Origin: Promethearchaeota archaeon
GTDB lineage: Archaea > Asgardarchaeota > Lokiarchaeia > Sigyniarchaeales > SOKP01
Direction: 5' to 3'
DNA length: 64,000 nucleotides
NCBI GenBank assembly: GCA_030603385.1
Contig: JAUVXW010000002.1
Coordinates: forward strand, 1 to 64,000
Positions 45,972 through 55,559 of the stretch are shown piece by piece; the first letter of the stretch is position 1; the number at the start of each line of letters is the position of its first letter. The translations under genes were made by a program, and so were the position numbers. The notes under the pieces were generated by a model, which had not been told where the DNA came from, did not search any database, and saw only the letters and a program-made list of their open reading frames with translations.

Positions 45972-46954
45972 TCATTATTCACCTCCTCTTCCATTATTTC
46001 GATAAATATATCCTGTAAAGACGTTTCAGGTTGATGAAACTCTCGTAAAATTACGTTATTATCTATAATCATTTTAGGAATAGCCTTCTGAAGCATTTCG
46101 ATATCTTTTGATAATATGTATATTTTTTTATCATTCTCATCAATCCAGGTATTAGTAACAAAATCCTTTTCCTTCAATTGTTGAATTACTCTTTCATTTG
46201 AACTTGTGTCTAAAATAATGATGTTGCGACCCCCTTTGATAGAATGCATCTTTTTAATATTCTTAATAGTATCTGCTAGGACTATTTTTCCTTTATTAAT
46301 CATCGTGACGTTTACGCACATTTGTTCTATTTCAGATAATATATGGCTTGAAACAAAAACACTCACTTCTTTTGATAATGTTTTAATATCACCTATAACC
46401 TTTTTTCGTCCTATAGGATCTAAATTCGATGTTGGTTCATCCAATATTAATATCTCGGGTTCATGTATGAGAGCTGCTGCAATACCGACTCGTTGTTTCA
46501 TTCCTTCTGAATATTTTTCAATTCTTCTTTCTCGAGCACCCATTAATTCTAATTTCTCTAGCAATTCAAGAGTTCTTTTCTTAGCTTCACTGCTTCTCAA
46601 TCCACTTAGTTCTCCTATATAATTTAAATATTGTTCTCCACTCATATTATCATAAAATGCGGGATCCTGAGGTAAAAATCCTATTATTCGGCGCGCTCTT
46701 AAAGAACCAGCATCTTTACCTTTAATACTTGCTTTACCTTCTGTAATTGAAATTGCCCCTATTAGCATATTGATTGTTGAAGTTTTTCCTGCACCGTTTG
46801 GACCTAAAAAACCATGAACTCCTGGTTCCGTAGAAATATCAATTTTATTCACTGCCTTTAAACTAGTTTCTCCCCGTCCATAAATTTTGGTCAGTTTATG
46901 AGTCCAAATTTCTGGTGTTGAAGATTTTTCTTCGATCATTTTTTTTTGCACCAA
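45968..46954 (-). CDS. ABC transporter ATP-binding protein
   Basis: 328 aa. Walker A LGPNGAGKTST near residue 55, Q-loop LPQDPAFYDN, signature YSEGMKQRVG near 145, Walker B EILILDEPTSNLDP. The C-terminal ~90 residues are the accessory domain common in CcmA/NatA-type exporters. Operon with the ABC-2 permease that follows. Confidence 0.92.
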   Translation of the reverse strand: MVQKKMIEEKSSTPEIWTHKLTKIYGRGETSLKAVNKIDISTEPGVHGFLGPNGAGKTSTINMLIGAISITEGKASIKGKDAGSLRARRIIGFLPQDPAFYDNMSGEQYLNYIGELSGLRSSEAKKRTLELLEKLELMGARERRIEKYSEGMKQRVGIAAALIHEPEILILDEPTSNLDPIGRKKVIGDIKTLSKEVSVFVSSHILSEIEQMCVNVTMINKGKIVLADTIKNIKKMHSIKGGRNIIILDTSSNERVIQQLKEKDFVTNTWIDENDKKIYILSKDIEMLQKAIPKMIIDNNVILREFHQPETSLQDIFIEIMEEEVNNE

Positions 46955-47112
46955 AATTTAAAAATTTATTTTTAAAAAATGGATAATTCGTATGGTTTTT
47001 TAATATGCGTTATATTAAATGTTTTCTGATTTACAACTTATTCAAGAAAAATTTTATTGATATTAGCATTAAAAGCTATTTTTACTTCCTGTTTGGTCTT
47101 TTTTAAAGAAAA

Positions 47113-47811
47113 CTAAAGATCATAAAGATAAGCTCTTCCTCTTTTTCCAATTACTTTAAGCATTCCCATTTTTCTTAAGCAATAGCTCATTTTTCGAGCT
47201 AATCTTAAAGGTTTCTTAAGTGAATGTGCTAATTCAAAATTAGTAAAAGGAGGTTCTAAACTTTTAGGAATGAAATTTAAGAAGTCAGATGGATTTCTAA
47301 ATTCCTTCCTTTCTAACACACTTATTAATTTTTTATCATAAATACTCCAACCTTTTCTTCTCCAACTCCCGTTGCCACTATTTTCACGAACTTCTTCTAT
47401 TTGAACCAAAATTATTTCAATTTCGAAATTTGGATGAGAAATCATATCTGGGATTCTAATCAATTCCTCAAAAATATCTATATAAGAACAATGTTTTGGA
47501 GATAATCTTCTTCGAATAGTTTTATCCAATTGAGTATCTATATTAATAATCCATTTATCCTGAACAATAGGATGAACTAAACGAACTTTATGATTTTGTA
47601 CTAGTTTTTCAAGCTTTCTTCTAATATTGGAAAAATTAGCTGTTTGTATCTCAATTAAAAAATCATCTCGGACAATATCTATTACAAAATTTTCAACCCG
47701 CTTTTCTAGTTGATCATGAGATTCACTAAGTAACCATTTTAAATCAGCATGAAGAGTACTTTCGTGTAATGTTCCAATGTTATGTGGTTTACTTAAAATT
47801 AGTTCTTTCAC
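47113..47811 (-). CDS. PD-(D/E)XK-like nuclease fold with winged helix
   Basis: 232 aa. N-terminal half: E17 in LHESTLHADLK, D45 in VIDIVRDD and E54-x-Q56 in LIEIQTANF make a PD-(D/E)XK-type site with Q in place of K. The C-terminal half is a winged-helix (FTNFELAHSLKKPLRLARKMSYCLRKMGML). Proteins with this outline are widespread but uncharacterised. It could be a DNA-processing or regulatory protein. Confidence 0.6.
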   Translation of the reverse strand: MKELILSKPHNIGTLHESTLHADLKWLLSESHDQLEKRVENFVIDIVRDDFLIEIQTANFSNIRRKLEKLVQNHKVRLVHPIVQDKWIINIDTQLDKTIRRRLSPKHCSYIDIFEELIRIPDMISHPNFEIEIILVQIEEVRENSGNGSWRRKGWSIYDKKLISVLERKEFRNPSDFLNFIPKSLEPPFTNFELAHSLKKPLRLARKMSYCLRKMGMLKVIGKRGRAYLYDL

Positions 47812-47942
47812 TTTATCATTGATATAAAAATTTTAAATTAAAATGGACATAATATCGAAATGTTCTCAATAAAAAATGGTCTATTCAAATTATTATTATG
47901 ATTAATTGTGATTTTTTAATCTAAAATCTTATCTCTTGATTC

Positions 47943-48761
47943 TTATAAACCAATCAAATCTTTTAATTTGTTAAATTCATCTTCTTGAGCTTTTTCCATT
48001 TCATTTTTTTCAAAATCTACTTCTTGTTTCCAATTCATCTTTTTTAATTTTTCATCAGCCATCAAACCAAGCTCAGTTATATAATAACTTTTAGCAGGCG
48101 AAAATTCTCTAAGAAATCCCTTTTTTTTTAGTTCGGTGAAAAGATGCCATCCTTTCGTACCTTTGGTACATTTATTTAAATAATTAAGAATTTTTTTATG
48201 AATAACTCCATTAATATCTTCAGTTCTTTTATTAAAAATAATTTCTTTATCATTCCGAACATATAATAGAAAATCATGAAGTGGATCATTTTGCTTTTTC
48301 TCTTGTAATTCTCCAACTATATTATTATAGTCTTCCTTTTCGATCTCCATGTCATCTAGTTCCCCTATTGACTGTTTAGCAAATTCAAGGCAAATGCGTA
48401 GCTTTTCTTCGTAATCATTGCATCCTTCTTCTGGGGTTATACTTTCTGTTAGTTCTATGAGTTCATTTTTCTTTCTTTTCCTTCTCCGGATCTCAACTTT
48501 TAGAAAATCTATTTTTTCTTGATATTTCTCATAAAAATAATTCTCAAATTTGTCAAGATAAAAGATATAGGTTTTTACAGCATTCTGATCAATTATTAAT
48601 CCTTTATCTATTAGAGGTCGAATTTCAGCATATTTTCTGTTAATATCCCCCAAAAACACCGAAGTTCTCTTTGTAGATCTCTTAAAATAACTAATTAATT
48701 CAATATTTTTTACATTATCATCAAATATCATCTCTATTCGTTGTTCAAGAGATTTTTCCAT
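47943..48761 (-). CDS. Helical protein of unknown function, basic and acidic coils
   Basis: 272 aa, mostly helical, with a coiled stretch at about residues 80-105 (VEIRRRKRKKNELIELTE). Residues 190-240 (ILNYLNKCTKGTKGWHLFTELKKKGFLREF...YYITELGLMAD) look like a winged helix. The final 30 residues are acidic. It lies between the PD-(D/E)XK-like gene and the polyamine fusion, all on the same strand but more than 100 bases apart. Confidence 0.55.
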   Translation of the reverse strand: MEKSLEQRIEMIFDDNVKNIELISYFKRSTKRTSVFLGDINRKYAEIRPLIDKGLIIDQNAVKTYIFYLDKFENYFYEKYQEKIDFLKVEIRRRKRKKNELIELTESITPEEGCNDYEEKLRICLEFAKQSIGELDDMEIEKEDYNNIVGELQEKKQNDPLHDFLLYVRNDKEIIFNKRTEDINGVIHKKILNYLNKCTKGTKGWHLFTELKKKGFLREFSPAKSYYITELGLMADEKLKKMNWKQEVDFEKNEMEKAQEDEFNKLKDLIGL

Positions 48762-48863
48762 AATCTATTGTATAGTGTCACTACAATTTTAAAATATTAT
48801 TTAATTCGATAGTAATTTCGTTATCAAAGTTTCTTAATATATTAGAATATAATTGGATTTACT

Positions 48864-50285
48864 CTAGAATTGAATGGGTTTGTATTTGATTTGTGATTCT
48901 TTACCACGTTCTATATAAAAAAAGTCAGATTTCTCTGGTTTAAACTCATTATTTAAGAATTCAATTACTTTCAACCCTTTCGAATAATCATCACAAATAA
49001 AAATATCTATGCTAATATACCCATGTTCTGGCCACGTATGAATTGCAGCATGACTGGTTTCTAAAACTGCAATAGCACTATATCCATGAGGTTTGTAATA
49101 ATGATTGTAGATATCAAGAATTTTTAAATCAGCATTAATAAGAGAATCTAGAAATATTTTTTGAATTATTTCATTTTCCAACAAGAATTCTTGGTTATTA
49201 AAATACATTTCTCCTACAAAATGATATCCTACAGGACGAAAAGGAGATTTAATTATATTTTTTACTTCAGAGGTATATATAGGGAGAGAGGATAAACTAA
49301 TATTGAACTTGTTTTGTGGAGTTATTACTGATTGTAGGTAGTAAAGATGACTAAATTTTCCAATTATACTTGCACCCTCATAATGATTGAAATCAGGTAT
49401 CATTTCATTAATAATGAATCCATGATCTAATATTGATAATTGTAATTTCTGCATCTGTTCTGGAGGTTTATTTCCAAAACTAAGAAAACACTTCTTTCCT
49501 ACTACCGGATGATCTTTACCATCGATATTGATTGTGGATTTTAACACTTGCTTTGCTCTTTTCAAAAATAATCTTAATCCTTCATTAGTATAAGGAGGGT
49601 CCGTTACAACTATATCGTATTTATTAACTATCTCATTTGGGCACGGTTTTCTTAAATCATGGGAGAGAACGTTAGAATTCTTTAATGAGAGTTTTTCTGC
49701 TGATTGCGAGAGAAAATCTAAGATTCTATCATCAATATCAACAATTGTGATTTCTTTTGCTAATTTGGTTAATCCTATGGCTAATGAGATAATATCATCA
49801 TCACCTAAGAAAATCAGCTTTCTTCCCTCGATATCTCCTTTCTTTAGCAAGTACAGCGTCTTTTTTATCACTGTCGAGAAATCAGCATGGGATTGGTCAA
49901 GGGCATATTCAGGAGTTGGTCGATTCTTAAGAAACTCTTTGATTTTATTTAGATAAGCAAATTCTTTTGGTAGTTCTTTTATAGTACTATCGAAATTATC
50001 CGGAACAGGATCATAATCAAAGTTCAGATTTAATTTTGATTTTACCCATTCTCTACCCTTTTCGCCAAGGAAGTTCCTTTTCTCAATAATTCCAGCTTTT
50101 ACTAACTCATTTCTTACAGCAGCAAGTGTAGGAATTGCAATTCCTGTTTTCTGCGATAATATTTTATTTTTAAGGGAAGGAAATCGATACATAAATAACA
50201 AAATTGAGCGAACTCCTTCAACACTTTCAGCTAAATGAGCTCTTTCAGCCACCAATGTCAGTACTTTTTCTGCTTCTTCAACCAT
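48864..50285 (-). CDS. Fusion: winged helix, BpsA branched-polyamine synthase, AdoMet decarboxylase
   Basis: 473 aa in three parts. Residues 25-85: winged helix (SLKNKILSQKTGIAIPTLAAVRNELVKAG). Residues about 95-340: BpsA aminopropyltransferase with GDDD at 161-164, VDID at 182-185 and TDPPYTNEG at 228-236. Residues about 355-473: SpeD-type S-adenosylmethionine decarboxylase with S411 (self-cleavage/pyruvoyl), H416 and C431, the same +5 and +20 spacing as bacterial SpeD; HTWPE at 416-420. The decarboxylase makes decarboxylated AdoMet, which BpsA uses to build N4-bis(aminopropyl)spermidine. The residue before S411 is Thr rather than the usual Glu. Processing would split the polypeptide and leave the short beta chain covering BpsA plus the first part of SpeD. 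Confidence 0.88.
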   Translation of the reverse strand: MVEEAEKVLTLVAERAHLAESVEGVRSILLFMYRFPSLKNKILSQKTGIAIPTLAAVRNELVKAGIIEKRNFLGEKGREWVKSKLNLNFDYDPVPDNFDSTIKELPKEFAYLNKIKEFLKNRPTPEYALDQSHADFSTVIKKTLYLLKKGDIEGRKLIFLGDDDIISLAIGLTKLAKEITIVDIDDRILDFLSQSAEKLSLKNSNVLSHDLRKPCPNEIVNKYDIVVTDPPYTNEGLRLFLKRAKQVLKSTINIDGKDHPVVGKKCFLSFGNKPPEQMQKLQLSILDHGFIINEMIPDFNHYEGASIIGKFSHLYYLQSVITPQNKFNISLSSLPIYTSEVKNIIKSPFRPVGYHFVGEMYFNNQEFLLENEIIQKIFLDSLINADLKILDIYNHYYKPHGYSAIAVLETSHAAIHTWPEHGYISIDIFICDDYSKGLKVIEFLNNEFKPEKSDFFYIERGKESQIKYKPIQF

Positions 50286-50534
50286 TATCTATTTGCTTTA
50301 ATGATTATAATTTCAATTCCATGAATTATAGTTTCTTTTCTTTTTTCTTTTTTATGATTATATAATAAATTAATATAAAAAAATAGATATTCCTCTAAAA
50401 GATCCGAAGCCATTGAAATTAGTTTTTAAAAAAGTAAATATTTATGAGCTACAAGACATAACATTCTATATCCTTTTTAGAGAAGAGGAGTTATTCAAGA
50501 TATTATCAAACATAAAGATTTAAATGATGTTAGG

Positions 50535-50963
50535 ATGGTAGATAATAATTTAGTAGCTCCATGTGGAATATATTGTGGAGCTTGTAGACAATATCTTCTC
50601 TGGAAAAAGGATTTACTTGAAGAGAGAGGTTATAAAATAGGATGTAAGGGATGTAGAATCAGAAATAAAAACTGTGCTTTTATCAGAAGAGATTGCTCAG
50701 CGCTTAGAAAGAAGGAAATTGAGTTTTGCTATGAATGCAATAAATTTCCTTGTCAAAATTTAAAAAAAATTGATTCTCATTATCAAGAAAGGTATAATGT
50801 TAATATGATTAATAACTTAAAAAGAATTGAAGAGATAGGAGCCGAAAATTGGCTAAAAGAGCAAGTGGATCTCTATACTTGTCCTGAATGTCAGGGTGAA
50901 ATTTGCGTTCACGATGCGGAATGCTATGATTGTGGTAAGAAAATTAATCCAAATAAAACATAA
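50535..50963 (+). CDS. DUF3795 Cys-rich protein
   Basis: 142 aa. APCGIYCGACRQYLL, GCKGCR, then CYECNKFPCQNLK are the DUF3795 cysteine pattern; the extra CPECQGEICVHDAECYDCGKK at the end is a zinc ribbon. About 17 cysteines in total. Probably metal-binding; role unknown. Confidence 0.8.
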   Translation: MVDNNLVAPCGIYCGACRQYLLWKKDLLEERGYKIGCKGCRIRNKNCAFIRRDCSALRKKEIEFCYECNKFPCQNLKKIDSHYQERYNVNMINNLKRIEEIGAENWLKEQVDLYTCPECQGEICVHDAECYDCGKKINPNKT

Positions 50964-51028
50964 TGATGTAAAGACTGTCTTGTACGGGTGGAAATATTAT
51001 AAAAATATAATGGAGGAATGAAGAGGAA

Positions 51029-51700
51029 ATGTCTGAAGAAATATTAAGGGCACTGGATGCCGATGGACTACGATCAGTTTTTCTCAAGTATACGAGAAAA
51101 GCATTTGAAAGTATTCCAGAGATGGATAAACCTCGTATCCTCGACATTGGATGCGGCACGGGAATGCCCACTTTAGAGTTAGCGAAGTTAAGTAATGGTG
51201 AGGTAACTGGAATTGACATTGATCAGGGAGCCCTGGATAAATTAAATCTTAAGATTAAGCAAGAAGGTCTTTCAGGCATGATTAAAGTGTATAATCGTTC
51301 AGTATATGATACAAATTTTGAGGATGAGACGTTTGATATCGTTTGGGAGGAAGGAGTCATACATTTGCTTGATCTCACGAAAGCCTTAACAGAATGTAAT
51401 AGAGTGCTGAAACTGAATGGCTTCATGGTTACAGGTGAAGCGACTAACTGGGCAAATAGGAAGCTCAAATATTTCCCTAAATTTGGCTTTAAACTCATCA
51501 AGCAAATACCTTGGGAAAAAGAATGTTGGTGGACACAATATTATTCCCCCTTGGAGGAAAAGATTAATATTTTACGTAAAAAATATGATAATTTCGATGA
51601 TATTGAAGAAATTAAACGTCATGTAATGGAAATCGAGATGGTCAAGAAAGATCCTACGGGATTTGATTGTGTAACTTATATAATGCAAAAAATCAATTAG
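51029..51700 (+). CDS. Class I SAM-dependent methyltransferase
   Basis: 223 aa. ILDIGCGTGMPTLELAKLS is motif I (AdoMet loop), GIDIDQGAL the acidic strand, and FDIVWEEGVIH motif IV. A wide, unresolved substrate group. AGGAGGAATGAAG precedes the ATG as a ribosome site. The gene follows the DUF3795 gene by 65 bases. Confidence 0.85.
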   Translation: MSEEILRALDADGLRSVFLKYTRKAFESIPEMDKPRILDIGCGTGMPTLELAKLSNGEVTGIDIDQGALDKLNLKIKQEGLSGMIKVYNRSVYDTNFEDETFDIVWEEGVIHLLDLTKALTECNRVLKLNGFMVTGEATNWANRKLKYFPKFGFKLIKQIPWEKECWWTQYYSPLEEKINILRKKYDNFDDIEEIKRHVMEIEMVKKDPTGFDCVTYIMQKIN

Positions 51701-51772
51701 AAAAAGAAATGAGTTAAAAAACGGATGATAAAAGTTGTTGGAGCGACTATTATCCAAAGAAATTTAGTCCAT

Positions 51773-52366
51773 TTAATATCTTTCTTTTATTATTTTATTA
51801 TAAAAATCTAAAATCATTTGATGTCTCTCAACTGCCATTTGTTTTGAGACATCCAAATATAATTGATCTTTAAGTTTCATAATTTTATCTTCCAGGTGTT
51901 CAATAACTTGTTCAAGTCCTCCTTGATTTTTTACTGTAAAACCTATAGTGCGATACAGTCCAACTGCTCCCAGAGCAACCATTTTATCAGCATCTGATAA
52001 GATTTTTGCTTCAAGAGTTCTGGAAACTACATTATTAGAAAAAGAATGTGCCCTTATGCAATGAATGATATTTTCAATATCATTCTGAGTTATGTTAAAA
52101 TCTTCAGATTTTAAGAAATCTAACGCCATATCAGCAGATATTTCAGCATGATTCTTATTAAAAATCGCTTGATTCTCATTACTTCTACCAATATCGTGTA
52201 ATAATGCTGCAATTTTAAGTAATAACAGATTTGCTCCTAGTTCTTTTCCTAACTGGAGACACAAATTAAAAACACGTTCTACATGTGGGAAACCATGAAT
52301 ATCATCTTTTTCTGATTTCTTTAGTGCGTAATCTCTAACAATTGATACTATATCTTTTTCTAACAT
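51773..52366 (-). CDS. HD-domain phosphohydrolase
   Basis: 197 aa. HD metal site: H28, H57-D58 in LLHDIGR, H73 and H107, with D125/D127 in LSDADKMV. Like small HD hydrolases that act on nucleotides or phosphodiesters. Starts 9 bases after the YdjM-like gene on the same strand; both probably form an operon. Confidence 0.85.
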   Translation of the reverse strand: MLEKDIVSIVRDYALKKSEKDDIHGFPHVERVFNLCLQLGKELGANLLLLKIAALLHDIGRSNENQAIFNKNHAEISADMALDFLKSEDFNITQNDIENIIHCIRAHSFSNNVVSRTLEAKILSDADKMVALGAVGLYRTIGFTVKNQGGLEQVIEHLEDKIMKLKDQLYLDVSKQMAVERHQMILDFYNKIIKERY

Positions 52367-52375
52367 AGTTTTTTA

Positions 52376-53371
52376 TCATGTTTTATTTTTCCATTTGTTA
52401 AAAGAGCCAAATCCCTCGACTTTTGAAATAACTTGTTTTGTATTTTTATTAAAATTAATTGAGAGAAAATAGGAAGATTTGTTTCGTTTTAGGGATTTAT
52501 GTTGTATACCGTGTGAATAACTTTCAGCCAAAATTAGAACAACATTAATTAAATCTTCACTTTCATGAATAAAAGGAATTATTAGACTCCACTTATGAAA
52601 GAACCTATATTCAGAACTAATTCTTTTAGCTAATTCATAAAAAATCATTTGATTTGAGTCTTTTAAAATAGTCTGATTTACGATGTCTTGCTTTTTCAAG
52701 GAAAAAATAAATCTCTTTTTTAATTTAAATGTGAGGTTGTTATTAGTATTATCATTCTCATAAATTAAATAGAAGAATGGCAAAAAACCAGGGATGTATT
52801 GCTGATTCTTAGGTAAGCTTACTTGAATTATGATTCTTAGTAAAGTTCGAATTCCAAAATAAATAAGGTAAATATATAAGTAGAAAAAAGCAAGATCCAT
52901 AAATACATTATAATAGGGTTTTGTATAGTAATATATAATTAGAACTAAAAGATTTAAACCAGAAAAAGCAGCTAATAATGGGTTGACTGCTCTATCAGCA
53001 AAAAAGCGATACTCTTTTTTGGAAATGGGGTAAATAATCGGTATTTTTGAAGCAGCAAAGAAATCTAAGGAGATATGAATACTATAACCTATAAATCCTG
53101 CGAGCCAGACCTCAGAAAATGAAATATTTCTTAATAGAGATACAACAAAACCAACTATTCCCGTAAAAAATATTCCGACGATATATGAATGGGAACCTGC
53201 TTTATGGGAAAAAAAGTACATTTTCCGTATTTTTTGAAGTGGTTCTAAGAATACATCAAAATCCGGCAGAAATGTCATTATCCATAATAGGATAATCGCT
53301 TCTGGACTAAAAGTAGTTAATGTGAATAATCCCGCTAATACTCCCATAAATATATGTGTGAAAATATCCAT
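52376..53371 (-). CDS. YdjM/DUF457-like membrane-bound hydrolase
   Basis: 331 aa. The N-terminal half contains HIFMGVLAGL, LPDFDVF, SHKAGSHS and HISLDFFA, which give the metal-binding H and D pattern of LexA-regulated membrane hydrolases (YdjM). About five hydrophobic segments up to residue 190, then a soluble C-terminal domain of 140 residues that is not recognised. First gene of a pair with an HD hydrolase. Confidence 0.75.
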   Translation of the reverse strand: MDIFTHIFMGVLAGLFTLTTFSPEAIILLWIMTFLPDFDVFLEPLQKIRKMYFFSHKAGSHSYIVGIFFTGIVGFVVSLLRNISFSEVWLAGFIGYSIHISLDFFAASKIPIIYPISKKEYRFFADRAVNPLLAAFSGLNLLVLIIYYYTKPYYNVFMDLAFFYLYIYLIYFGIRTLLRIIIQVSLPKNQQYIPGFLPFFYLIYENDNTNNNLTFKLKKRFIFSLKKQDIVNQTILKDSNQMIFYELAKRISSEYRFFHKWSLIIPFIHESEDLINVVLILAESYSHGIQHKSLKRNKSSYFLSINFNKNTKQVISKVEGFGSFNKWKNKT

Positions 53372-53488
53372 ATAAGGTTTAAAAATAAGACGATATATTT
53401 ATACAATTCTATTAAATTTATAATTTATAGGAGGCTTTCCTATTGTCAATCTTTCACTAGCGTTTATTGAAAGACTTCATTCAAATTA

Positions 53489-53596
53489 TTATATGTTTCT
53501 TTTGAGTTCAAAATAATGAGTAAAAGTTTCATTGTTTTTTCCATAGTTTTGCTTAATGATTTTTTTAAATGTACCATAATCTAATCGTTCTTTCAT
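53489..53596 (-). CDS. Possible 35-aa ORF at the end of the arsenic operon
   Basis: ATG 53596 lies 13 bases after the beta-grasp gene's stop; the frame (KERLDYGTFKKIIKQNYG...) ends at TAA 53489-53491. Short and unrecognised. It could be a fourth product of the operon or chance. Confidence 0.25.
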   Translation of the reverse strand: MKERLDYGTFKKIIKQNYGKNNETFTHYFELKRNI

Positions 53597-53608
53597 AACA
53601 TCAGCTCA

Positions 53609-53965
53609 TCAATCTGCATGGACTACAATAGTAATATTACTATTGGGATATAATTTAGTTTTAATATCTTCTTGTAAGTTCATAAATTCTCTATTTGGAC
53701 CATATGCGTTTACAGCACAGTCCTCATAAATTCTATCCTCCGCTCCATCCCAAATCAACTGCAAATAGCTATGAATCAAACCCTTATATACGGGGAATAG
53801 AGAACCTTCAGGATTCATATAGATTTGTTTATCTATAGCGCTTAGCGCGTTAACAATAGTTCCATTGTCATCTATATTTATCTCATATTCTCGTCCCTTT
53901 GACAACTTTTTTTCAGGGTCGGGAGCAAAAATTGTTATGTTCACTTTCTTAATTTTAATAATCAC
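53609..53965 (-). CDS. Beta-grasp (MoaD/ThiS-like) protein in the arsenic operon
   Basis: 118 aa. Strands VNITIFAPD, EYEINID and a final ITIVVHAD, with a helix (IVNALSAIDKQIY) after the second, look like a MoaD/ubiquitin-type beta-grasp with an insertion. It lacks a C-terminal Gly-Gly, so sulfur-carrier chemistry is unlikely. Third gene after acr3 and the thioredoxin-like gene, 23 bases after the latter. Fold assignment is tentative. Confidence 0.45.
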   Translation of the reverse strand: MIIKIKKVNITIFAPDPEKKLSKGREYEINIDDNGTIVNALSAIDKQIYMNPEGSLFPVYKGLIHSYLQLIWDGAEDRIYEDCAVNAYGPNREFMNLQEDIKTKLYPNSNITIVVHAD

Positions 53966-53988
53966 CTCTAAATAATAATAAAAATAAA

Positions 53989-54396
53989 TTAAATAAGCCC
54001 TTTAGCTTTCAAGAGCCTTGGTAATTCTCTCTTTAGAGTAAATGAAGAAGAAAACTTTTTCTCTCCATCAACTACAATACATTTATTATGTAAATTAAGA
54101 TTTCTTGCTTCTACTGAATTAAGATTCTTAGTATCATAATCGATGTGTTTAATATAGGGTGTAAGTTCGACAAATACTCGATTCATAAACTTGTCCCACT
54201 CACAAGTGCATGCATCTAATGGAACGTAAATGTCAACTTTCAATTTTCCATTATTTTCTTCATTATCTGAGCTACATTTATTTTGAGAACATTGCGTATC
54301 TGAGTGAGCACTACAAGAGTGTCCTGAATAATCTGGCGATGCACGAATTTCTTTCATAACTTCCTCTATTGTTTTATCTATTTCATCATCAGACAT
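53989..54396 (-). CDS. Thioredoxin-fold protein with Cys-rich lead, ArsD-like position
   Basis: 135 aa. Residues 1-50 are an acidic lead with C28, C36 and C41 amid His and Ser (GHSCSAHS). Then a thioredoxin-type core: VDIYVPLDACTCEW with C63-x-C65, a long helix, IDYDTKNL, and CIVVDGEKKF before the last helix. It sits between acr3 and a beta-grasp gene. The place and the vicinal cysteines suggest an arsenite chaperone or reductase with a role like ArsD; it is not a clear ArsD homologue. Confidence 0.6.
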   Translation of the reverse strand: MSDDEIDKTIEEVMKEIRASPDYSGHSCSAHSDTQCSQNKCSSDNEENNGKLKVDIYVPLDACTCEWDKFMNRVFVELTPYIKHIDYDTKNLNSVEARNLNLHNKCIVVDGEKKFSSSFTLKRELPRLLKAKGLI

Positions 54397-54468
54397 ATCT
54401 TAGTGTTTCCTCTTTTTTATTTATTAATAACTCTTCTAAAAAATATATTTTTTAGGTATTTTTATTTA

Positions 54469-55503
54469 TTATGATTCCCAAAAACCTCGTTTTCTGAGAT
54501 ATCGTCCTAAATAGACAATTGAAAGCATCACAGGTATCTCCCAAAAAAGCCCCATTGTAGTCCCTAAAGCTGCCCATGATCCAATTCCATAAATGGCAAT
54601 AGCAGTAGCAATCGCAATTTCAAAATGACTAGAAGAACCGATTATGACCGTGATAATTGCCTCTCTATACTTCAATTTAATGAGTTTTGTAATTAAAATA
54701 TTGTACCCAACAACAATAACAAACCCTACTAAGAGAGGAATTGATATTATTAACAATAAATCAGGATTACGTATCAGAACATCACCATTTAATGAAAATA
54801 AGACAACTAAAGTTGTTAGTAAGGCAATAATTGATATATTTCCTACAATTGGACGATAAGCGTTATTAAACCAATCTTCACCTTTAGAAGATACAATCAA
54901 TCTTTTACTGATTAATCCCCCTAATAACGGAAGTCCTATAAAAATGAATGTCGAAATTAATAAAAGAAACCAATTAATTGGTATATTTTGAATACCTGTT
55001 AGCAGCATTACCATAGGAGCATAACCAAATATAATTGTTATGGTATTTAGGCTTGTATTAATCACATTTTGCTCTTGGTTACCTTTTGCCATCCAACCCC
55101 ACACTAAAACCATTGCAGTGCAAGGAGAACTGGAGAGTAAAATAATTGCAACAGTTAACTGTCTCATAGTTTCAGAACTACCAGGTAAAAAGATATTCAC
55201 CATCGCCAAGCCAACAAACGGAGCAATAATCCAATTAGAAATAATTGTTAAAATTATTGGTTTAGGATTTCTACCTAATTTTTTCAACTCAGAAGCTTGA
55301 AGATTCAGCATTGCTGGATACATCATTAAAAATAAACAAATCCCAACAGGTACAGAAATTCCACCAATCTGTAAAGAATCAATAGCTTCACTGATACCGG
55401 GGATAATTTGAGAAAAGATAATTCCGATAAGTATACATAGAGCAACCCAAAGGGGCAAGAATTTCTCAAAAAAACTGATTGTGCGACCTTCTTCTTCGCT
55501 CAT
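54469..55503 (-). CDS. acr3: Arsenite efflux transporter Acr3
   Basis: 344 aa, ten membrane segments. The family signature near residue 125 (LLSSSPCTAMVLVWGWMAKG) includes C128, the cysteine essential for As(III) transport in studied members. MYPAMLNLQASEL is also conserved. Exports arsenite, or antimonite, by a proton-coupled route. First gene of a leftward operon; arsR is divergent 121 bases away. Confidence 0.93.
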   Translation of the reverse strand: MSEEEGRTISFFEKFLPLWVALCILIGIIFSQIIPGISEAIDSLQIGGISVPVGICLFLMMYPAMLNLQASELKKLGRNPKPIILTIISNWIIAPFVGLAMVNIFLPGSSETMRQLTVAIILLSSSPCTAMVLVWGWMAKGNQEQNVINTSLNTITIIFGYAPMVMLLTGIQNIPINWFLLLISTFIFIGLPLLGGLISKRLIVSSKGEDWFNNAYRPIVGNISIIALLTTLVVLFSLNGDVLIRNPDLLLIISIPLLVGFVIVVGYNILITKLIKLKYREAIITVIIGSSSHFEIAIATAIAIYGIGSWAALGTTMGLFWEIPVMLSIVYLGRYLRKRGFWES

Positions 55504-55559
55504 GTTATCACGTTTTATTGATGTAATTTAATAGTAAATTTATATATTTAAAAAAATAA

